From assembly GCA_963618055.1 (NCBI GenBank), contig CAVERI010000031.1, positions 1 to 27,561 of the forward strand: a DNA stretch of 27,561 nucleotides. Reading direction: 5' to 3'. The notes under the pieces are model-generated. The model was given only the letters and a program-made list of their open reading frames with translations, was not told where the DNA came from and did no database searches. Origin of the DNA: SFHK01 sp963618055. Lineage in GTDB: Bacteria > Bacillota > Clostridia > Christensenellales > Aristaeellaceae. The translations under genes were made by a program, and so were the position numbers. Shown here in pieces: positions 22,471 to 27,561 of the stretch (its first letter is position 1; every line of letters starts with the position of its first letter).

Positions 22471-22729
22471 TCCCGAGCGCCTGAATGACATGCCGCATAC
22501 GCGGTCTCAAACCGCGCTCTTGCTGCAATTCCTCCATGGCAGGGCAAGCAGCGGTAAGAGGCCGCAGACATGTTATAAATCCTCCAAGGTGCGCTCCGCC
22601 GCAGCCTCGTTTTGTGTACGTGAAAACGAAACAACGGCCATGCCAAAGGACTCCGAGCCGCAAAGCCCGGAGTCCTTTGGCTCCTCTGTGCGATATTGAT
22701 TTCTGTGATGCGCGTGAGCCGGCGTTTTC
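22471..22729. other. Gene-free region with several hairpins
   Basis: No gene is visible between the recA-unit terminator and the hydrolase stop at 22730. It contains CGCGGT/ACCGCG (22500-22516), TCGTTTT/AAAACGA (about 22607-22630) and a long perfect stem at 22642-22681. The two flanking operons converge here. Confidence 0.6.
22642..22681 (-). terminator. Long perfect hairpin, possible terminator of the hydrolase-vanX unit
   Basis: GCCAAAGGACTCCG (22642-22655) and CGGAGTCCTTTGGC (22668-22681) form a perfect 14-bp stem with a 12-nt loop. On the - strand it is followed by a moderately T-rich stretch (GTTGTTTCGTTTT), so it may end transcription from 22730. It could instead be a dispersed repeat. 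Confidence 0.55.
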
Positions 22730-23584
22730 TTACAGGTTTTCGTTCAGGAATTTCAGCACGCGGGCGTGCAGCGCGCGGCTCCATGTGTTGCCCTCGTGGA
22801 CGGCGTTCGTCACGCGGATGAGGGTGGATTTCTGGCCGAGGGCGAGCAGGGCTTCGTGCATTTCCTCGGACTGGGAGAATTCCACCACCGGGTCGGCGTC
22901 GCCGTGCACCAGCAGCATGGGCGGATAGGCGGTATCGGGCTTCAGGTGCGAAACGGGGCTCATCTCCACGGCGACCTCCATGGGGTCACGGGAGCCGGCG
23001 AGCGCGCCCAGCAGGGATTCGTTGCTTCGGCTTTCATGCACCAGCCCCGCCATCTTGGGCAGGTTCGCGGGGCCGAAGAAGTCGATAATCAGCTGCGCGC
23101 CGTCGTCCACGCCCTTATATTCCTCCGTCTCATAGCGCGCGTCGTTCGCGGTCACGCCCACGAGCAGCGCGGTGTTGCCGCCGGAGGACGTGCCCCACAC
23201 GCACACGCGCGCGGGATCGATGGACAGCTCGTCCGCGTGCGCGCGCAGGTAGCGGATGGCGGTCTTCACGTCCTGAAGATACGCCGGGAACGGGAAGCCG
23301 TCCAGCGCGCTGCGGTGCGCGACGCTCGCCACAACATAGCCCGCCTGCGCGTACATCGACAGCTGCGGAAGCTCGAACCACGGGTTCGGGTGCTTCCAGC
23401 CGCTGCCCTGCACGAACACGATCAGCGGCCGGCGAACCGGCTTCGCGTCCGGTGCCTGCCACGGCGTAATCAGATATAGCAGGCAGTCGCCGTGCGCCTC
23501 GGAATAGCGCACGGGCGGCTGCATCTGCGCAAGCCCCTCCAGCGCGGGGTTGTCGGGAAACACTTCATACGGTATGCCTTTCAT
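22730..23584 (-). CDS. Alpha/beta hydrolase, esterase-like
   Basis: A 284-residue alpha/beta hydrolase of the BD-FAE/esterase_lipase type. The oxyanion segment QGSGWK is near 59-64. The nucleophile Ser133 is in GTSSGG (131-136), the acid Asp231 is in HGDADPVV and His263 is in AVHEGN. There is no signal peptide, so it is probably cytoplasmic. AGGAGG lies 8-9 nt before the ATG. It starts 18 nt after the VanX-like dipeptidase stop, so the two form an operon. Likely substrates are acylated sugars or small esters; nothing in the sequence decides. Confidence 0.9.
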   Translation of the reverse strand: MKGIPYEVFPDNPALEGLAQMQPPVRYSEAHGDCLLYLITPWQAPDAKPVRRPLIVFVQGSGWKHPNPWFELPQLSMYAQAGYVVASVAHRSALDGFPFPAYLQDVKTAIRYLRAHADELSIDPARVCVWGTSSGGNTALLVGVTANDARYETEEYKGVDDGAQLIIDFFGPANLPKMAGLVHESRSNESLLGALAGSRDPMEVAVEMSPVSHLKPDTAYPPMLLVHGDADPVVEFSQSEEMHEALLALGQKSTLIRVTNAVHEGNTWSRALHARVLKFLNENL

Positions 23585-23602
23585 GACGCCGCCTCCTGTT
23601 CT

Positions 23603-24208
23603 TCATTCAATGGGAAAATCAAAATACGTGTCCGGGTACGGCTCGTTTTTCAGCCGGTAGTGCCACCATTCGTTTTCGTAGGGCGCGAAGCCGCATTGCG
23701 TCATGATGCCCTTCAGCCGCGCGCGGTTTTCGCGAATCTCCTCCGGCTGCTTCGCGGAGTGGTGGCTGACCTCATCCATCAGGTCGAAGATGCCGCCCAT
23801 GCCGATGGGGTTGTGCGTGCGCGCGTCGGCCAGCGTCAGATCCACGGCGCTGCCGCGGCTGTGCGACGACTCCGTGGCCACATAGCCCAGCGGCACGATG
23901 TCGGTTTTCTGAATGTTGGGATAGTGCGCGGCCTTCGTGCGGAAGTCTTCCGGCTCGCCCGCCCACCTGAGAAAGCGCCGCACGGCGCGCGCGGGGCGGT
24001 ACGCGTCCCACACGAGCAGCGTGTAGCCCTGCGCCTTGGCCAGCTCCAGCGCCTTCTGAAGCGCCTTTGCCAGCTCCCGCGTGCCCACCACGCGGTTGGC
24101 GAAATAGCCGTCCACCGGCGCGCCGGTGAAGTTGTCGCTCGCCGCGTATTTCGCGTCCCACAGAAGCCCCGGCACGGCCTCGTCCAGATAAACAAAATCG
24201 GTATGCAT
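23603..24208 (-). CDS. D-alanyl-D-alanine dipeptidase, VanX/DdpX type (peptidase M15D)
   Basis: A 201-residue zinc dipeptidase that hydrolyses D-Ala-D-Ala. Catalytic residues fall almost exactly where they do in VanX: Arg71 in AYRPARAV, zinc ligands His116 and Asp123 in SSHSRGSAVD, catalytic Glu180 and zinc ligand His183 in EWWH. There is no signal peptide, so it is cytoplasmic like VanX. The start at 24208 has GGGAGGA with good spacing. No vanH, vanA/B ligase or vanRS lies nearby, so this is better read as a chromosomal recycling or nutrient-scavenging enzyme of the DdpX kind than as part of a vancomycin resistance cluster. Confidence 0.92.
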   Translation of the reverse strand: MHTDFVYLDEAVPGLLWDAKYAASDNFTGAPVDGYFANRVVGTRELAKALQKALELAKAQGYTLLVWDAYRPARAVRRFLRWAGEPEDFRTKAAHYPNIQKTDIVPLGYVATESSHSRGSAVDLTLADARTHNPIGMGGIFDLMDEVSHHSAKQPEEIRENRARLKGIMTQCGFAPYENEWWHYRLKNEPYPDTYFDFPIE

Positions 24209-24240
24209 CGGTATCTTCCTCCCTGTTCGTGAGGACAACG

Positions 24241-24386
24241 CCGCACAAATGAGGTGGTCGGCCGGCGAATGGATTTTTCGTCAGATGCAAATGCAAATTT
24301 CGAAGGTTTACTGGAGGTAAATCGAGAAATTTGCATGCCGCAGATGGCGGAAAAAACATCGCCTGACGTGCCGCCGAATTGTGCGG
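24241..24386. repeat. 146-bp imperfect inverted repeat, MITE-like or giant hairpin
   Basis: The stretch between sigK and the dipeptidase folds on itself along nearly its whole length. Ends CCGCACAA (24241-24248) and TTGTGCGG (24379-24386) are perfect inverse copies. The centre is TGCAAATTTC (24292-24301) with GAAATTTGCA (24326-24335), enclosing TTTAC/GTAAA (24307-24311/24317-24321). Between them, GGCGAaTG..TTTTTC pairs imperfectly with GGAAAAAaCATCGCC. No open frame or target-site duplication is visible. Confidence 0.7.
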
Positions 24387-24393
24387 TGGTGCC

Positions 24394-25104
24394 TCAGTTC
24401 TTCTCTTCTCCGTCCGCCGCCAGAAACGCCGCCCGCAGCTTTTCCAGCGCCTTTTTCTCAATGCGGGATACGTAGCTTCGGGAAATGCCCAGCCGCCCGG
24501 CCACCTCGTGCTGCGCGTGCGGCTCGCCGTCCGTCAGGCCGTAGCGCAGGCAGATCACCTTCTGCTCCCGCTCCGTCAAAACCTTGGGAATCAGCCGCCG
24601 CGCCCGCGCGCCCTCGATGCGCGTTTCCACGCGGTCGGCCACCTCGCCCGGCTCGGTGCCCAGCAGATCGAGGATGTGAATGTGGTTGCCCTCCCTGTCC
24701 GAGCCGACGGGATCGTTCAGCGAAACGTTCATGCGCAGCTTGCGCCCCGCGCGCAGCTGCATCAGAATTTCGTTTTCAATGCAGCGGGACGCGTAGGTCG
24801 TCAGCCGCCCCGCCTCCGGCCGAAACGTGGAAACCGCCTTCATCAGCCCGATCGTGCCCACGGACACCAGATCGTCCGAATCCACGCCGCTGCCCGCGTA
24901 CTTCTTGGCAATGTGCGCCACCAGCCGCAGGTTGTGTTCCACCAGAAGACGCTTCGCCTCGGGGTCGCCCTCGGCGGCGCGCGCCACCTGCACCGCTTCT
25001 TCCTCCGCCGTCAGCGGACGCGGAAACGAGCTGCGCGCCCCCACGTGCCCGAACAGCAGACACACGCCGTCCAGAAGCCACAGAATCGCGTCCGGAAAGA
25101 TCAT
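24394..25104 (-). CDS. sigK: RNA polymerase sporulation sigma factor SigK (pro-sigma-K)
   Basis: A 236-residue sigma-70 family factor of the late mother-cell type. It begins with a hydrophobic pro-sequence (MIFPDAILWLLDGVCLLFG), which in known pro-sigma-K is removed by the SpoIVFB protease. Region 2 follows (EHNLRLVAHIAKKY, DDLVSVGTIGLMKAV, YASRCIENEILMQLR), then region 4 (LTEREQKVICLRYGL, and the HTH GISRSYVSRIEKKALEKL). The gene is uninterrupted, with no skin-type insertion. AAGGAGGAGG precedes the ATG at 25104. It is flanked by the queT terminator upstream and the long inverted repeat downstream. Its presence supports endospore formation. Confidence 0.95.
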   Translation of the reverse strand: MIFPDAILWLLDGVCLLFGHVGARSSFPRPLTAEEEAVQVARAAEGDPEAKRLLVEHNLRLVAHIAKKYAGSGVDSDDLVSVGTIGLMKAVSTFRPEAGRLTTYASRCIENEILMQLRAGRKLRMNVSLNDPVGSDREGNHIHILDLLGTEPGEVADRVETRIEGARARRLIPKVLTEREQKVICLRYGLTDGEPHAQHEVAGRLGISRSYVSRIEKKALEKLRAAFLAADGEEKN

Positions 25105-25186
25105 CCTACCTCCTCCTTTTCGAGGAAGCCTATGAAAATTCCTGCCGAATCCTGCCTGTCCGTCGCCATAAATCGCGTAAAAATGC

Positions 25187-25210
25187 AAAAACCGCCTGTT
25201 TTTCAGGCGG
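25187..25210 (-). terminator. Intrinsic terminator of queT
   Basis: On the - strand CCGCCTG and CAGGCGG (25204-25210 with 25192-25198) enclose an AAAAA loop and are followed by TTTTTGCATTTTT. It separates queT from sigK. Confidence 0.9.
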
Positions 25211-25218
25211 CATAGGGT

Positions 25219-25725
25219 TTATTCCTTCCTGTCCGCGAAGCCGAACAGCCCGTTTTTCCGAAGCAGCAGAAGCAGCGGAAGCCCCAGCGCGAAGCAGGCA
25301 ATGGCCTCGCCCGCGCCCACGGAGAGCATCGTCAGGGGAAGAAGCGCGAGCGTGGGATTGTCCACATAGGCAAAATGGACGATCGCGCCGGTGATCACGG
25401 CGTTCAGAAGTGTCGGCCACACGGCTGCCACCCAGAGGGGCTTGTGATATTTGCGGGTGAGCAGCGCGGCGGCAAGCGTCGTCAGCGAGCCGAACAGCCA
25501 GTCGAACCACGGCGCGCCGGTCAGGATGCCCGCCAGCATGCAGCCAACCGACACGCCGGGAATGGCGGCGGGAAGCAGCACGGGCAGAAGCGTGAGCGCC
25601 TCGGAAATTCGCACCTGAACGCTTCCGAAGGAAAACGGCCACAGGACAGTGATCACGCAATAGATGGCCGCGACCAGCGCGGCGCGGGTGAGCTCGCGGA
25701 CGCTGACGGAATCCCTCATGTTCAT
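25219..25725 (-). CDS. queT: QueT-family queuosine precursor transporter
   Basis: A 168-residue, very hydrophobic protein with about five or six membrane helices, matching the QueT (DUF988) substrate-binding component of ECF transporters. Typical motifs are ALVAAIYCVITV, FGSVQVRISEALTLLPVL and the GCMLAGILTGAPWFDWLFGSLTTLAAA stretch read in pieces. It imports preQ1 or a related queuosine precursor together with the shared EcfA/T module, which is not in this window. GGAGG lies 10 nt before the ATG at 25725; the ATG at 25719 is an alternative. Expression is controlled by the preQ1-I riboswitch and terminator just upstream. Confidence 0.93.
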   Translation of the reverse strand: MNMRDSVSVRELTRAALVAAIYCVITVLWPFSFGSVQVRISEALTLLPVLLPAAIPGVSVGCMLAGILTGAPWFDWLFGSLTTLAAALLTRKYHKPLWVAAVWPTLLNAVITGAIVHFAYVDNPTLALLPLTMLSVGAGEAIACFALGLPLLLLLRKNGLFGFADRKE

Positions 25726-25768
25726 AAGAAAAGAGCCTCCTTTATACTTGTCAGCCCTTTTGCTTCGC

Positions 25769-25805
25769 AAAAACAAAAACCGGGCCGGCGCATAGACGCC
25801 GGCCC
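25769..25805 (-). terminator. Riboswitch-controlled intrinsic terminator ahead of queT
   Basis: On the - strand GGGCCGGCG (25805-25797) pairs with CGCCGGCCC (25790-25782) across a 6-nt loop, then GG and TTTTTGTTTTT. It lies 10 nt after the aptamer and 44 nt before the queT start, the position expected for an expression platform. Confidence 0.88.
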
Positions 25806-25815
25806 TTGCTTTTTA

Positions 25816-25854
25816 CCTGGTTTTGTTTAAGGACAGGAGGGCCTCGAACTGTCC
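25816..25854 (-). promoter_or_regulatory. preQ1-I riboswitch aptamer
   Basis: On the - strand GGACAG and CTGTCC form a 6-bp P1 with a 12-nt loop (TTCGAGGCCCTC), followed by the A-rich tail TTAAACAAAACCAGG. The tail closely resembles that of the structurally solved Thermoanaerobacter preQ1-I (type 2) riboswitch (UUAACAAAACAAGG), and the short stem-loop plus A-rich tail layout is that of the class. The downstream gene is queT, a standard target. Binding of preQ1 should favour the terminator at 25769-25805 and lower transporter expression. Confidence 0.87.
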
Positions 25855-25877
25855 GTTATGCAATTTGATTGCTTCCC

Positions 25878-27275
25878 TTAGAAATCGGCGCTGCGGGGCG
25901 TGCGCGGGAAGGGCAGCACGTCGCGGATGTTGGCAATGCCGGTCAGGTACATGATCATGCGCTCAAAGCCCATGCCGAAGCCGGAATGCTTCACGGAGCC
26001 GTACTTGCGCAGCTCAAGATACCACCAGTAGTCCTCGGGCTTCATGCCCAGCTCCTCGATGCGCTTCGTCAGCACGTCCAGCCGCTCTTCTCTCTGGCTG
26101 CCGCCGCACAGCTCGCCGATGCCGGGAACCAGCAGGTCGGCCGCCGCCACGGTCTTGCCGTCGTCGTTCATGCGCATGTAGAACGCCTTGATCTCCTTCG
26201 GATAGTCGGTCACGAAAACCGGCCGGCCGAAGTGCTTCTCGGTGAGGTAGCGCTCGTGCTCGGTCTGCAAATCGCAGCCCCAGTAGGGCTCGTACTCGAA
26301 CTTCGCGCCGCTGTTTTTGAGAATCTCCACAGCGTCGGTGTAGCTGACGCGGGCGAACTCGGCGTCGCGCACGGCGGTCAGGCGCTCGATCAGACCCTTG
26401 TCCACGAAGCTGTTCAGGAACGCCATCTCCTCCGGCGCTTCCTCGAGCACGGAAGAGATGATGTACTTGATCATGTCCTCCTCCAGCTCAAGGTCGTCCT
26501 CCAGCTCGGCGAAGGCGATTTCCGGCTCGATCATCCAGAACTCGGCGGCGTGGCGCGCGGTATAGCTGTTCTCGGCGCGGAACGTGGGGCCGAAGGTATA
26601 GACATTTCGGAACGCCAAGGCGAAGATTTCCGCGTTCAGCTGGCCGGACACGGTCAGGGATACCTTCTTGGCGAAGAAATCCTTGTCGTAATCCACCCTG
26701 CCGTCCTCGGTCTTTGGCAGGTTATCAAGGTCGAGCGTCGTCACCTGAAACATCTCGCCCGCGCCCTCGCAGTCGCTGCCGGTGATCAGCGGCGTGTGCA
26801 CATATACGAATCCGCGGTCGTGGAAGAAGCGGTGAATCGCCTGCGCGGCAATGGAGCGAATGCGGAACGCGCACTGGAACAGGTTCGCGCGCGGGCGCAG
26901 ATGCTGAATCGTGCGCAGATACTCAAGCGTGTGCTTTTTCTTCTGCAGCGGATAGTCAACGGGGCTGTCGCCAAGAATTTCGATGGCCTCGGCCTTCATC
27001 TCAAACGGCTGCTTCATCCCGGGCGTGGGCTCGATGCGGCCAATCGCCTCAATGGACGCGCCAACCGTCACGCGCTTCATGATTTCCGCGTAATTGTTAA
27101 CGGCATTCTCCTCCACGACGATCTGGAGATTCTTAAAGAAGCTCCCGTCGTTCAGCTCGATAAACGCAAAAGCCTTGCTTTCGCGGGAGGTGCGAACCCA
27201 TCCGCGCACGCGCACGGAGGGCAGCACCGTGGAGGGAACATCGCGGTATAATTCGCGCACGATGACGTCCTTCAT
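25878..27275 (-). CDS. asnS: Asparaginyl-tRNA synthetase
   Basis: A 465-residue class IIb aminoacyl-tRNA synthetase. The OB-fold anticodon-binding domain covers about residues 15-105 (VRGWVRTSRESKAFAFIELNDG). Motif 2 FRAENS is at 232-237 and motif 3 GFGMGFERM at 432-440, followed by the usual C-terminus DVLPFPRTP. Asparaginyl rather than aspartyl specificity follows from the overall pattern (SGQLNAEIFALA, HAAEFWMIEPE). AAAGGGG precedes the ATG at 27275. The leader is too short for a T-box. The preQ1 riboswitch begins only 23 nt after the stop, without a separate terminator or clear promoter, so queT may be transcribed by read-through from asnS. Confidence 0.96.
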   Translation of the reverse strand: MKDVIVRELYRDVPSTVLPSVRVRGWVRTSRESKAFAFIELNDGSFFKNLQIVVEENAVNNYAEIMKRVTVGASIEAIGRIEPTPGMKQPFEMKAEAIEILGDSPVDYPLQKKKHTLEYLRTIQHLRPRANLFQCAFRIRSIAAQAIHRFFHDRGFVYVHTPLITGSDCEGAGEMFQVTTLDLDNLPKTEDGRVDYDKDFFAKKVSLTVSGQLNAEIFALAFRNVYTFGPTFRAENSYTARHAAEFWMIEPEIAFAELEDDLELEEDMIKYIISSVLEEAPEEMAFLNSFVDKGLIERLTAVRDAEFARVSYTDAVEILKNSGAKFEYEPYWGCDLQTEHERYLTEKHFGRPVFVTDYPKEIKAFYMRMNDDGKTVAAADLLVPGIGELCGGSQREERLDVLTKRIEELGMKPEDYWWYLELRKYGSVKHSGFGMGFERMIMYLTGIANIRDVLPFPRTPRSADF

Positions 27276-27305
27276 GGCAATACCCCTTTCTGAATAATCT
27301 CTTTC

Positions 27306-27323
27306 CCCCGGCTCAAGCCGGGG
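27306..27323 (-). other. Perfect hairpin in the asnS 5' leader
   Basis: CCCCGGC and GCCGGGG enclose a 4-nt loop in the roughly 50-nt leader between promoter and start codon. It is followed by no U-tract. It could stabilise the mRNA or modulate translation. Confidence 0.6.
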
Positions 27324-27331
27324 ATTTATCC

Positions 27332-27360
27332 ATTATAGAACCAATCGGCGGAAATGTAAA
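27332..27360 (-). promoter_or_regulatory. Sigma-A promoter of asnS
   Basis: On the - strand TTTACA (27360-27355), 17-nt spacer, TATAAT (27337-27332). Confidence 0.85.
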
Positions 27361-27417
27361 GTTAATTCCCGGCACGAAGGGCACAACATTTCGCATTTTT
27401 CTGCCTTTGGGCGGCGG

Positions 27418-27463
27418 AAGAAAAGGAGCCGCGAAGGAACATCCATCGTTCCTCGGCAGCTCC
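27418..27463 (-). terminator. Intrinsic terminator of the gene at the right edge
   Basis: On the - strand GGAGC (27463-27459) and following bases pair with GCTCC (27429-27425), with inner GAGGAAC/GTTCCT pairing, and TTTTCTT follows. It ends transcription arriving from the right, upstream of the asnS promoter. Confidence 0.8.
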
Positions 27464-27494
27464 GTCCGGATTCAAGCTTGATTGATGAACGGCA

Positions 27495-27561
27495 TCAGCA
27501 TATGACCGCGTCTGCGGCGGTGAAGCCTTCGAGGGAGTTTTCGCGAACCTGAATGCATACG
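27495..27561 (-). CDS. C-terminal end of an unidentified gene (partial)
   Basis: The - strand frame entering from the right edge reads VCIQVRENSLEGFTAADAVIC and stops at TGA (27497-27495). Third positions are mostly C or G as in neighbouring genes, and a terminator follows 32 nt later on the same strand. The fragment is too short to identify. Another frame (stop near 27471) is Arg/His-rich and looks like a shadow. Confidence 0.45.
   Translation of the reverse strand, partial: VCIQVRENSLEGFTAADAVIC

Noticed and set aside
20541..22784. A 747-codon open frame on the - strand opposite recA and the SGNH gene
   Set aside because: Same artefact: antisense to conserved genes, crosses their promoter and terminator, low-complexity composition.
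22730..24208. Vancomycin resistance cluster
   Set aside because: Only the VanX-like dipeptidase is present; there is no ligase, VanH or two-component system in the window.
27276..27340. T-box leader for asnS
   Set aside because: The promoter leaves only about 50 nt of leader, far shorter than a T-box, and the AGGGUGGnACCGCG core is absent.
1..27561. CRISPR arrays, tRNA or rRNA genes, transposases, phage genes
   Set aside because: No regularly spaced repeats, no tRNA cloverleaf or rRNA-like stretch seen in the gaps, and no protein with such domains.

Overview
The window reads as chromosome of a high-GC, endospore-forming, Gram-positive anaerobe of the class Clostridia, probably an uncultured gut lineage. 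The evidence is an HPr kinase (hprK), a sigma-K with a pro-sequence, a QueT transporter behind a preQ1 riboswitch, a Firmicutes-type LexA box at recA, and strong GGAGG ribosome binding sites. Genus is inference; there is no rRNA here to settle it. Genes are dense and GC-rich at the third codon position. No tRNA, rRNA, CRISPR array, transposase or phage gene was found.

Left part (1-5790, + strand): a DUF4143-type ATPase, then an operon of a Cof-like HAD phosphatase, hprK and a ROK glucokinase (sugar phosphate turnover and catabolite control), then a small secreted protein and a cupin/HD-GYP signalling protein, each behind clear promoter or terminator signals. Between 5791 and 6304 lies a stand-alone transcription unit of about 385 nt with a very strong promoter, an AT-rich upstream region, a 21-codon open frame, several hairpins and a strong terminator. 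I cannot assign it to a known RNA class; it is the best candidate here for something undescribed.

Second block (6330-11358, - strand): HAD hydrolase, PfkB sugar kinase and a 1023-residue GH2 beta-galactosidase in one direction, probably a carbohydrate operon. Upstream of it, 11359-11808 holds no gene but a chain of about eight separate inverted repeats, two of them copies of one unit. Beyond this is a - strand operon (TSCPD protein, small membrane protein, zinc-ribbon/peptidoglycan-binding membrane protein) with a perfect sigma-A promoter, and a membrane-anchored deacetylase-fold protein lacking the usual catalytic residues.

Third block (15409-22418, + strand): galM, a GNAT acetyltransferase and rarA; a TIM-barrel sugar isomerase/epimerase; a GH18 glycosidase; recA with a LexA box; and an SGNH hydrolase. 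Last block (22730-27561, - strand): an alpha/beta hydrolase and a VanX-type D-Ala-D-Ala dipeptidase, a 146-bp imperfect inverted repeat, sigK, queT with its preQ1-I riboswitch and terminator, asnS, and the end of one more gene at the edge. The asnS-queT junction is functionally suggestive because queuosine is found in tRNA-Asn.
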